Source: Diospyros lotus (Eukaryota; Streptophyta; Magnoliopsida; Ericales; Ebenaceae). Taken from it: 64,000 nucleotides of DNA. Below are positions 24,401 to 33,320 of the stretch, in pieces. The stretch's first letter is position 1. Each line of letters opens with the position of its first letter. The notes under the pieces are model-generated. The model had not been told where the DNA came from. It was given only the letters and a program-made list of their open reading frames with translations, and ran no database searches. Position numbers and translations under genes: made by a program. The DNA lies in the NCBI RefSeq assembly GCF_014633365.1, contig NC_068344.1, positions 37,012,670 through 37,076,669 of the forward strand. The letters are read 5' to 3'.

Positions 24401-27366
24401 CAGTGTATGGGCGAGAACCACCAGCAATATTGAGGGTTGAAAGGGGATCTACTCCTGTTTCAGCTAGTCGAAAGAAATCACATTTTGGAGGAACTTAAGG
24501 CACAGCTACTAAGAGCCCAAGCGGTAATGAAGAAGGGGGCAGATATGAAAAGAAGAGCAATGGAGTATAAGGTAGGGGACTTAGTTTACTTGAAACTAAG
24601 ACCCTATCGTAGAAAAACATTGGCTGGTTGTTCAAATGAGAAATTAGCTCCTAGATTCTATGGTCCATTTGTAATTGAAAAAGAAATAGGCCCCGTAGCC
24701 TACAAGTTAAAGCCGCCATCACACTGCAACACTCACCCTATCTTCCATGTGTCTCAGCTACGTGAAGCCAAGGGCCCATTGCAAGCCACTATAGAGATTC
24801 CTAATCAACTAAGTGTAGATTTGGAGATGTTGGTCGAACCAGAGGCGATGCTGGGGGTCCGACCAGGAACAGGAAGTAATTTACGTGGATTGGACATTTT
24901 AGTTCAATGGAAGGGGTTACCACCTTTGGAAGCTACTTGGGAGCCCTATAGCTTAATTCAACAGCAATTCCCCATTTTCCACCTTGAGGACAAGGTGAAA
25001 GTTGGGGAGGGGAGTAATGTTAAGCCTCCGGTGCTGCGGACTTACCAAAGGCGCTACAAGAATCAAAGGGAGGATGGTGACACAGCTGGATGGCGTAACA
25101 ACCAGCATGTGCGCCAAGGGTAGAGTAGGAACTTGGTTGGTTTGTGTAACAAATCAGCATGTGCATAACCAAATACGGTCATGGAAGGGGATAACAACCT
25201 ATAAATAGGGATTAGAACAGAGAGAGAGGAAAGAATATTGAGTAGAATTGCAGGAGAGATCTGGGCCTCTCAAATGCCCATTCTTGTCTTTGTTTACATG
25301 TTTTTTTCTTGTAATTTGGAGTTGAAATACCAGCAGTGACTATCCTAATTCATTGGAACCCTGTCTATAGTCTTGAATCTCATCACATATCTCCATGACT
25401 ATTTTCAGTTACAAGCTCATCTTCATAATTTGGCTAATGGTACCAGTACCTGCCATACTGATAGGACCAATTTGGACTCACGTAGAACCCCTCCACTTGT
25501 TCACATGACTTCTCTGCCCAGCTCTGCATGCATACCAAAAAGATGCACATAGAAACTCTCAACTCAACTACAGGAATTCTCAGCTTCAGCACCTTAATAA
25601 TCACAAGAAGAAGCTTCGGAATGCAATCTCCGCCACACTTCATGGCTTTTAAATGTTGCTCTTGACAACAGCAGCAGTTCCAGTAACCTAGGCTAAAAGC
25701 CTAGGGTCTTCTTAGAGGGAGACATTCAAGGTTTTCTAGAATGGAGGCTGGAGTTAAAGGTTCATCAAAAACAAACCCTTGACTCCAAAAAATCCTAACC
25801 TTCGCAAGTTTTATAGAAAGAGGGGAAATAATCATCCAAAAGGGAAGTACAAATAATGGAAATGACAGTGTCACGGCTATGGCTATTTTAAATTTTTTTG
25901 CCTTAATGTTCAATCTTTATTTTGTTTCCTTGTTATGCTGTAATTCCTTTATTTCAATTACTGTACTTAAATTCCAGTTGTCAATTCTGTTAACGTAGGA
26001 GGGCCACATGTGAGGCCATAGAAAAGGACAAAAGAAGTTGTTGTAACCGCTGGTAAGGGGAACGATCTGCTGCATCCGCACCCATGCCAAGCGATTATAT
26101 TTACCCTCCCTACTCCGTGGGAGAGGTTATCCAAAATCAAATACAGAACAACTCAATTTCTCTCCCTCTACACTCTCTCTCGTCTCACTCTTTTCTCTCT
26201 ATTCTTCCTCTGCTCTCTCTAATTTTCCCTGTTACGATCCCTTGAATCTCACTGAATCAAGGGAAACTCTATTGTTTCTGCCAAGGGCAGTGACAGACAG
26301 CCCTAAGTTGCTACTAATATCCGAATCCCCTTCGTCACAACCAACAATATAAGATATTGCAACCATATCTAGAAAGCTGCCGAGAGGATCAACAAAGAGA
26401 TTGCAATAAGCCCATGGAACCCTGTTAAGTCTAGGTTCAAAACCAAATGACCATTCTAGATATAAGGTAAAACTCCATATATTTTAACCTTGAAGGAGCC
26501 TTATCCACTACAATACCCTATCAGAGAAACTAAAACATTGCAACTCATAACCTAATCCCGATGATAACTTTTAACCAATGTGACCATCCTTTTAAACCGC
26601 CGCATGAATTGCAGAACTATAAGCTACCAATGGCCCACCACAGAGCAAGTGCAACATAAAATCCTTTTTGGTTTCCATACTTCAATTCGATATGGCATTT
26701 TTCTATATAATGGAACAAAGGCAAAATACAACGGACAGTGAGGAAATCATGACCCCTGAGAAGGCAGGTTGAGCAAATATAAAGTAAGGGAGGAACGTGG
26801 CACATGAACAGTTGGCACACAAATTCAGCCAGAAAGATTCCCACCTGGAATTTAGTTCCTGCCTAATGAAAAAATTGCAACTCTACTCTTTGAACAAATA
26901 CGAGGTTGCAGACAAATCAAAAATTTATTTTTAAGCATATCATACCCTACAGTCCAGCAGTCTTTGCGGCAATCTTCAGTACCTCAACCCTCGTACAAAT
27001 CAAAATTGTCAATTTTACCAGTAAAATCACACTCTTTCTTATTTCCCTAAGTTGCACGATGCCAATAAACAAACGATCAACCAACCCCACGACCATCTAA
27101 AACAAACCATTACACATCCAGTAAATGTTTTCCAAAAGCGAGTCTTGTATACAGATGATATATAAAAATAAAACAGGCAAACAAAAACGGGGAAAGAGCA
27201 TCACTAGCTCACCTGCTTCAGTTTCCCGGTAGTCTCAATCATACGACCTTGAATCTCGAGAAAAGTCTGTTCACAGATTCGTGAACTAAATCAAACATTC
27301 TTGAACTAAAGATCTTAACATGTATCGTAGATGCAAGCATACCGTTCTGGTTGCATCGTCGGCCAT
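15420..27366 (-). CDS. PFD1: Prefoldin subunit 1
   Basis: Six exons give a 129-aa protein: 27343-27366, 27213-27266, 17160-17265, a 7-nt microexon 16763-16769, 16511-16595 and 15420-15533 (390 nt including the stop). The product is a small alpha-helical beta-type prefoldin subunit. Key segments are [46 protein letters not shown] (the beta-hairpin region between the two coiled-coil helices) and [20 protein letters not shown]. Plant PFD1 is about 128 aa, so the length is complete. Prefoldin is a cytosolic hexamer that hands nascent tubulin and actin to the CCT chaperonin. Intron 2 is about 9.95 kb because it holds a Reina-like LTR retrotransposon; without it the intron would be about 2.8 kb. 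A Mutator-like foldback ends about 140 bp upstream of the ATG. Confidence 0.93.
16763..16769 (-). other. PFD1: 7-nt coding microexon of prefoldin 1
   Basis: The minus strand reads TTTTGCAG|GGAGAAC|GTGAGTTC. The previous exon ends in phase with ATA-G and the next begins G-TTT-TTG. Inserting the seven nucleotides gives I-G-R-T-F-L-L-E-P, matching the conserved prefoldin 1 sequence. Joining the neighbouring exons directly breaks the frame and reaches a stop within three codons. Confidence 0.88.
18246..18603 (+). repeat. 5' LTR of the Reina-like element
   Basis: 358 bp, TGTTAGGCC...CTCATCA. A candidate TATA-like ctataaatag lies near 18417. Directly followed by the primer binding site. Confidence 0.93.
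18608..18619 (+). other. Primer binding site (tRNA-Met type)
   Basis: tggtatcagagc, four bases after the 5' LTR, is complementary to the 3' end of plant initiator tRNA-Met, the usual primer of chromoviruses and Copia elements. Confidence 0.9.
18633..19708 (+). pseudogene. Broken gag of the Reina-like element
   Basis: Begins [18 protein letters not shown] and continues after a frameshift near 18975 into a retrotransposon gag domain ([17 protein letters not shown]...[16 protein letters not shown]). An in-frame stop follows at 19420-19422. A zinc-knuckle remnant ([13 protein letters not shown], first Cys changed to Tyr) lies at 19598-19640. The gene is then interrupted by the insert at 19709. 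Confidence 0.8.
19598..19708 (+). repeat. 111-bp direct repeat, left copy
   Basis: Encodes the zinc-knuckle region of gag. It is repeated at 21574-21684 with five differences in 111 positions, bracketing the nested insert 19709-21573. Confidence 0.95.
19709..21573 (-). mobile_element. Nested insert, probable solo long LTR
   Basis: 1,865 bp of non-coding sequence unrelated to Reina, inside gag. Read on the minus strand it starts TGTTAGTATAGGTGC near 21571 and ends about 19707-19709 with CTTTCA, so TG...CA ends are possible. It contains a Poly(A)-like AT-rich stretch (20100-20400) with repeated ggcccaaatccaatttag words. No open frame encodes a transposon protein. A solo LTR of another retrotransposon is the best guess; the class is not determined, and no ordinary 5-bp TSD was found. 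Confidence 0.55.
21574..21684 (+). repeat. 111-bp direct repeat, right copy
   Basis: Second copy of gag 19598-19708, about 95.5% identical, directly continuous with the protease/RT frame downstream. This copy continues the real element; the left copy continues from gag. Confidence 0.95.
21738..25010 (+). pseudogene. Broken pol of the Reina-like element
   Basis: The protease carries [14 protein letters not shown] (the usual DSG is DEG here). The RT has [30 protein letters not shown] and [13 protein letters not shown]. RNase H follows with [15 protein letters not shown], then an integrase zinc domain ([11 protein letters not shown]...CVVCQQNK) and core. The last part contains a chromodomain ([15 protein letters not shown]). 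Stops occur at 22962, 23235 (with a frameshift), 23571, 24029 and 24367, and part of the integrase core near 24085 is deleted. Confidence 0.88.
25018..25385 (+). repeat. 3' LTR of the Reina-like element
   Basis: 368 bp, TGTTAAGCC...CTCATCA, preceded by the purine tract ggggaggggag (25004-25014). It has an extra segment of about 10 bp near 25136 relative to the 5' LTR. Confidence 0.93.
25391..27212. other. Remaining prefoldin 1 intron 2
   Basis: Host intron sequence between the retrotransposon and exon 2. It includes a CT-rich stretch at 26155-26230. No exon, RNA gene or clear transposon was recognised. Confidence 0.55.
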
Positions 27367-27504
27367 TTCTCTCCTCTTCGATTTCGATGCGAACAGTGGC
27401 GCCCTGAAAACCTAGATTCCAGGCGACGGAGTGGAAGTGGAAGACGAAGCACTCAACAAGAGTCTTGATTTAGGCTTCGTGGACGGGAGAAGGAAAAATT
27501 TATA

Positions 27505-28436
27505 CGGTAAAATTAATAAATAGTCACTGAACTTTAAAGTTGTAATTATTTGCTCACTCAACTTTAAATTGTAACCATTTACTCACTCAACTTTATTTAT
27601 CGTTAACCATCCATCTCTCGTTATAACTCCGTTAAATATTATAAACGGAAAATACTAACGGAATCTGACGTGGCTAACGGAATCTGACGTGGCAAAAGTA
27701 AATTTAACAAACACTCACTGAACTTTAAAAATGTAACTAATTACTCACTGAATTTTGCTCAACGTTAACCATCTATCACCCGTTACATCACCGTTTGCTC
27801 TTGAAAAACACCCGTTACATCACCGTTTTATCTTGAAACATATTAAAATTTTTTTATATACATTTAAGATCACTTACTTTTCAAACCAAAAGTCAAAAAC
27901 TATACGATTTTTGTAATTAGTTTTTGGCTATTGGTCTCATTATTGAATATTTTTTTTTGTGAATTTCGTTGTTCGTAATGGAGATAAAAAAATTTAAATA
28001 GATTTTTTGTTTACTTTTGATTTGCATTAATAATTTTTTTAATTTAAATTATTAGTTTAGTTTTTGACTTTTGGTTTGAAAAGTAAGTGATCTTAAATGT
28101 ATATAAAAAAATTTTAATATGTTTCAAGATAAAACGGTGATGTAACGGGTGTTTTTCAAGAGCAAACGGTGATGTAACGGGTGATAGATGGTTAACGTTG
28201 AGCAAAATTCAGTGAGTAATTAGTTACATTTTTAAAGTTCAGTGAGTGTTTGTTAAATTTACTTTTGCCACGTCAGATTCCGTTAGTATTTTCCGTTTAT
28301 AATATTTAACGGAGTTATAACGAGTGATGGATGGTTAACGATAAATAAAGTTGAGTGAGTAAATGGTTACAATTTAAAGTTGAGTGAGCAAATAATTACA
28401 ACTTTAAAGTTCAGTGATTATTTATTAATTTTACCC
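27505..28436. mobile_element. Mutator-like foldback element, 932 bp
   Basis: Almost the whole element is two inverted arms of about 390-450 bp separated by a short AT-rich centre near 27900-28070. Ends are cggtaaaatt and aattttaccc. It is bounded by a perfect 10-bp TSD, aaaatttata, at 27495-27504 and 28437-28446. Within each arm a segment around cccgttacatcaccgttt is itself duplicated. There is no open frame. It lies in the prefoldin 1 promoter, about 140 bp upstream of the start codon, and would form a very long hairpin if transcribed. Confidence 0.92.
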
Positions 28437-28589
28437 AAAATTTATATATATATATATATATATCAATTGGATATAATTTTATTTAATATGTAAAATTAAT
28501 TTAGAATAAATGCATTCATATTAATTTGATATTTTAGGTGTGATATGTTAAAATAATAAAAATAAATAAATAGCCTAAAAAACAAGTGG

Positions 28590-29460
28590 CAGCCCCAGAA
28601 ACCGCCACATGGCAGCCCATCAAGTTGCCATCTAGCTACTTCATGTAGCCGGGAGCCGGCCCCAGGCCGTATGGAAGCGGCCATGATGGTTGTTTCCCCT
28701 CCCTCCCCCACGCTGCCAAGCCGCAACGTGGGCCAAGGCAAATGGAGGAGGGGCGCTTCCCCCCTGCCACGCTGTTGCGTGGCTAGGCCCGCCCCCCCCC
28801 TCGAGAGAGAACGTATCTCGGGGATGCCTAATGCATGCCTTTATGCGCGCACCCACGTATGCTTTCATGTGCGATCGGTCATGGACTCTCACGTCGATTC
28901 CCTCGTAAGACTCGATTAAAATTATCTTTAATATATCCATAAAAAAATTAATTCACTTGACACATGGATGTCCCTCCTATTATTAGGGTTTTTTACTCTC
29001 ACTCGGTATGTAATTTTTGACACTCACATCTTTCTCTTGCATTCAACTATTTTATATTTTCAAAAGACTAACTTAGGTATCAAAGAGTCTACGTGGGGAT
29101 CTTTACCCATGTCTCTAACCGATCTTCTTTATTTAATAGCTCATCCATCACTCTTAACATAGTCGAGGGATTTATCAATCGTTGTTGTGACCTCTGGAGA
29201 CTCATCAATCGTTGTTGTTATCTCTTGGAGACTCATCCATCGCTATCATTCCCTCCCAAGAAACTCACCAATCTCTCCCGATAATTACTCATTGTTTGAA
29301 CAATCCACGCATCACTCATCACCAGAAGGAGTCATCTATCCCCTAAATGAGTCATTCACCATTCAGATACGCCACATGAGAGTCATTCATCGTTCAAATT
29401 AGCCACACGTGGATTATCTATTGGCAATTTTCTATCTACAAATTTATTATTGTAACCGTG
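28590..29460 (+). mobile_element. Degenerate LTR-like remnant with a GC-rich island
   Basis: 28590-28905 is a GC-rich island (cgccacatggcagccc..., ccgccccccccctcgag) in otherwise AT-rich DNA. It is followed by gactaacttaggtatcaaagagtctacgtgggg near 29066. That phrase resembles the R/U5 region of plant Gypsy LTRs (acttaggcatcggag...). Repeated gactcatc words follow. No partner LTR, coding sequence or TSD is visible, so it may be a truncated or solo LTR. Confidence 0.4.
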
Positions 29461-29689
29461 CAACGACAATAATAATAATAATATTTTATAAGTTATATAA
29501 TATCTCGCATTTCAAATTAATATGAAGACACTTTCTTTCATATGAATGGAGATAAAACTATCTTGTTTATAAAACATGAAAATAATTGAAGTTATCATTC
29601 ACAGTGATGATATCGAGATTCGAATTGATATCTATATATTTTATTTGGATTATAGTTGAGCTCCAACTCATTATCTAGAGAATAACAGT

Positions 29690-29830
29690 TCGTGTGGTCT
29701 TTGATTTGAAAATTTTGAAAAATTAATTTTCAATTTGATCTAGTTTGGTCCCCTTTTTAAATTGATTATCAAATAAATTACTATATATATATATATATAA
29801 CATTGCTTTGCAAATACATACAACAATACA
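29690..29830. mobile_element. hAT element fragment
   Basis: The segment gtggtctttgatttgaaaattttgaaaaat ... aaattactatatatat matches the corresponding part of the hAT element at 58170-59267. Only about 120 bp remain and no TIR is preserved. Confidence 0.6.
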
Positions 29831-29854
29831 TACTTGCATGTGCTCTTACGTTTT

Positions 29855-30530
29855 TTTTTTTTTTATACAGTCATTTAAACTTTTTATTATTTTAATTATA
29901 TCGCTAAATGTATATTTTTAAATTAATTTAATTTATATATTTTGACACTTTTTTAATAGGACAATTCAAACTTTTTATTATTTCTATTACACCCATTTAC
30001 CTGTACTTTCGAGTCAATTTAACTTCTTATATTTTGATATATGGCAACTATTATGTTGCCCACCGTCGGGCACGTCACATGCATGTCTCCTCTCTCTTAG
30101 TCGGACAACTGCTATGTTTCCCGACGATGGGTAACATGACAGTGCCTTTTGACATATAAAAAAAACAATAAAATAAGATAATCAACACTTGTCTAATCAT
30201 GTGCACATGATTATAATATGTCTAGTGAAGAAAATAATGGAATACGAGAACAAAAGAAGACAGTTGTTGGCCATATTTCTAACTCAACAAATCGGTCAAA
30301 ATTCTTGTCCAAAGTGTTAACTTATTTTACTTTATTTATTTTATACGTCAAAATATAAAAATTAAATTGAATCAAATATGTAACTACAAGAGTGTAATCG
30401 AAATAACGAAAAGTTTGAATTTTTTTACGAAAAAAATTAAAATATAGAGGATTAAATTAATTTAAAATATAAAAATAAAAATTTAATCAAAATAACAAAA
30501 AAAATTCAACTGATCATATAAAAAAGCATA
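29855..30530. mobile_element. Large AT-rich foldback element
   Basis: The left part (acagtcatttaaactttttat..., 29867-30045) is the imperfect reverse complement of the right part (30345-30520, ...aaaattcaactgatcat). Each arm carries two related sub-units of about 90 bp (attcaaactttttattattt twice). The centre contains gttgcccaccgtcgggcacg and related words. Non-coding; Mutator-like or other long-TIR class; no TSD established. Confidence 0.65.
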
Positions 30531-31142
30531 AAAATATAAAACAAAAATCCAAGTTTAGGTAATGATAAAACTGCCAAAAACTCAACAACCCTAAAATCTG
30601 ATCACGTGACTAAAAGTTGGTAAAGATTTTGCCTGAAGAATTTTGCTAACCAAACACTCCAAAAATGACCATTTCTCACCGATCAAATCAAACGCATCCT
30701 AATAATAATATATATAACTTATTTTGGTGGAAAAATAGGCATCTTTCTAGAAAGGAATAAATAAGCTCTGTTTGTCTTGATCACGCGGAATTCCAGTATT
30801 ACCCCTGGTCAAACGCGGGAAATATCTTACAACCTTAAGCGTGTTGACCTTTCTGCCCTTGAACAAAATAAACAAAGACCAGCGTTTCTGACCTTGAAAG
30901 TAACCCGGTTTCCTCTGCGTTAAAAGAATAAAACACGCTTAAGATGCCCAAGCTGCCCCTGTTGAAACGTGGATTCACGGATATGCCACTCTGCCTCTCC
31001 CTGGGTCATAGGCCACAATACAATTTTCAAAATAATACTAATGTTATGTAAATAAAAATATTAAATAAATCCCGACATTATTATGAGATAAAATTAGTTA
31101 TTATCTTGCTAAATTAAAGTATGATAACAATAAGAATTTCAA

Positions 31143-31328
31143 AACCTCTCAGGTAGCGTAAGTGGTCTATTAAATATACTTAATACTGCAAGATCGTGAG
31201 TTTAAATCTCTTTACTAAGAGTTACGGAATATATGAAATGTAGATTTTAAAAAAAATAAGATGTATCCGATTGAAAATTGTTTGCAATTAAAGAATCTTT
31301 TGAGTTTTTTATATTATATATATAAAAA
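31143..31328 (+). mobile_element. tRNA-derived SINE with perfect TSD
   Basis: Bounded by a perfect 14-bp direct repeat aataagaatttcaa at 31129-31142 and 31329-31342. Near the 5' end are an A-box-like ggtagcgtaagtggt and a B-box-like gatcgtgagtttaaatctc. The 3' part is A-rich and ends in an AT run. Length is 186 bp. Confidence 0.8.
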
Positions 31329-31789
31329 AATAAGAATTTCAACCGTATGATATTTTCACACCTTTCTCATTCTTGAAATAAGAAACAATGTAGAAAATGT
31401 ATGAACCAATTACTTGTTATGTTTAAAAAATGGAGTTTATAAAATATGGGTTTTTCTCAATCATTAGAATGTATTTGTTACCTTTTATTGTGTTGTATGT
31501 TCTAGAGGCACAAAATATTAAATCTTATAAAATAAAAGAACAAACAGAAAAATTGATCAAACTTTCAATTCTAAGTATGAGAATGCTATTTGTACATGAT
31601 ATTTTGGTATTTATACAATTATAAGTAATTTTTTAAAGAAATTAACCATATTTTTTTCATAATTTATCAATTACTTTTAAAAAATGATATTGATGTTTGT
31701 AATTTTTGAAAAGTAATTTGTAATTAAATATAAAATATTTTTAATTATTTAAAAAAGTTCTTATAATTTTGTGAATGTCAAAACCCAAT

Positions 31790-32250
31790 TAAGGGTGTTT
31801 AACTTTTGATCTAGACAATTCCTCGGGTAGCTCAAACGGTCGTTCGCATGGGATTTGTGTGTTGGATACTATCAGGTTACACATTCGATCATTGGCTAGT
31901 ACAGTACTATAGTCGTCGCGCTACACAAGAGGGCCATGGCCTTTCAACTTGAATTTACTTGGCCTGATCAATTGCTCGTAGGTTATAGAGAGGGCAACGC
32001 TTACGTCAAAGACACCGTTAGACGGGACTTCTTGATTCTTACGTTAAAAAAAAAAAAAAAAACTTTCGATTTGGACAAAAAATTTGGACCTTGAAACCTA
32101 ATTTGGTCCAAGACCAAATAAGTGTGATTTGGTCTTTAGTTTGAAAATTTTAAATAATCAATCTTTTGTTTGGTCTCCATTTTAAACAAAAAATTAATAA
32201 ATACAACAATATATATACACTATTATACACATATAGTAGTGTATGATGCC
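31790..32250 (+). mobile_element. hAT remnant interrupted by a SINE
   Basis: Starts taagggtgtttaacttttgatctagac, aligning with the first bases of the hAT at 58170. After the SINE it continues with ggacaaaaaatttggacc...ggtctttagtttgaaaattttaaa, again matching 58170-59267. No right-hand TIR was found, so it is truncated. Confidence 0.6.
31819..32060 (+). mobile_element. tRNA-derived SINE with poly-A tail
   Basis: The A-box-like gggtagctcaaacggtcgt and B-box-like ggttacacattcgatcattgg precede a body ending acgtta followed by a run of A. Flanked by an imperfect 18-bp TSD (31801-31818 and 32061-32078, 15 of 18 identical). It sits inside a hAT remnant. Confidence 0.82.
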
Positions 32251-32689
32251 AATGAAGAGGGTTTTTGATCTAATTTTTTTTATTAATTAATTTAATGTAG
32301 TGCAATCTAAAATCCGTCCAAACGGATTAATCACAAATTACAAATAACATTATCATTTTAAATAAAAATTAATTATTTTTAATCTAAATTACACTTTGTT
32401 TTTACATTTATTTTTAAGTGACTTAAATAACATTGTAAAGTGACTTTAAAGCACAAGAAAAGAACATGGAAGAGCCTCAGGGGCATAGTTGAGTCGCAAA
32501 GAGGCAGGCTGAAAGCTTGTTTGAAAGCTTTTAATATGGATTCGATTCTTGAGATAAATAAAATACCTTTCTTATAAAAAAAAATTAAAAATGACATTAA
32601 TAGTGTTAAGGTCTACCACCCTTGAATTATAATAATTCAAACTCATCTCTCAATTTACTTTTTCACTGTAGTCCTGGGGTGGTTGAAAA

Positions 32690-32830
32690 TTATGTTACAC
32701 GAAAACATTTCATAGGTGTTATTTTTCGTTTTTGAAACATTTTTTATTTTTATTTCAAACTCTATTTATATTTATTTTTTAAAAAAAATATCCGTTTTTA
32801 CATTTTCATGTTGAGAACGTATGAAGTGCA
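32690..32830 (+). repeat. Dispersed repeat, partial copy
   Basis: gttacacgaaaacatttcat...gtttttgaaacattttttatttttatttc resembles the head of the 10388-10760 repeat. Degenerate; boundaries uncertain. Confidence 0.45.
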
Positions 32831-33320
32831 ATTAAAAAAAGAATAAAAAACACCGAAGGATGAGAAAGGAAATGGCGGCGGGGCGAGTGGTAAATAAATG
32901 CAAGTGGAGGGGCATTTGATTGGACAGGTTGGCTTCCATGCAAAGACAAGACAGCCAGCCACCAGGACAAGCAGGACTGCACACCAAAATAATAAAAAAA
33001 ACATTAATCAAGCGATTGAAAATGTCAATCCACCATCCCTCTTGTATCCCTCGATCTCTCCATCCATCCATCTGTTCATCCCCATTTCAGCTTTCGCCGT
33101 TGGCAGTGACCCAGATCGGATTCCGGCGAAATCGGGCTGTGCTCCGTTGACCCAGTGACAGACTTTGAGGACACCCAGATTGGATTGGGAATTTCACTGT
33201 GTCCTTGCAGTGGGAATGCTGGTTTTGAGGTGCTGTCGTCCTGCAGAAACAGAGCCCTTGTAATCTGCTAAGAAGATGATGGGGAGAAGAGATTGAAATC
33301 CGGTTCTTGGAGCAAGATTC

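Larger units (their letters stand above)
18246..25385 (+). mobile_element. Ty3/Gypsy chromovirus (Reina-like), degenerate
   Basis: A 7,140-bp LTR retrotransposon flanked by a perfect 5-bp TSD, catat, at 18241-18245 and 25386-25390. LTRs (358 and 368 bp) start TGTTA and end TCA and differ at roughly 15 positions, mostly transitions, plus small indels. It has a tRNA-Met-type primer binding site at 18608-18619 and a polypurine tract at 25004-25014. Order is gag, protease, RT, RNase H, integrase, C-terminal chromodomain. Removing the nested insert leaves about 5.2 kb, which with short LTRs and a chromodomain fits the Reina clade. Coding frames are broken by several stops and frameshifts, so it cannot move on its own. 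It lies antisense to prefoldin 1, inside intron 2. Confidence 0.93.

Noticed and set aside
28440..28463. (TA)n run after the foldback as part of the element
   Set aside because: It lies outside the perfect 10-bp TSD, so it is flanking DNA.
31145..32060. Possible genuine tRNA genes
   Set aside because: A- and B-box-like words are present but no cloverleaf can be folded; poly-A tail and TSDs identify SINEs.
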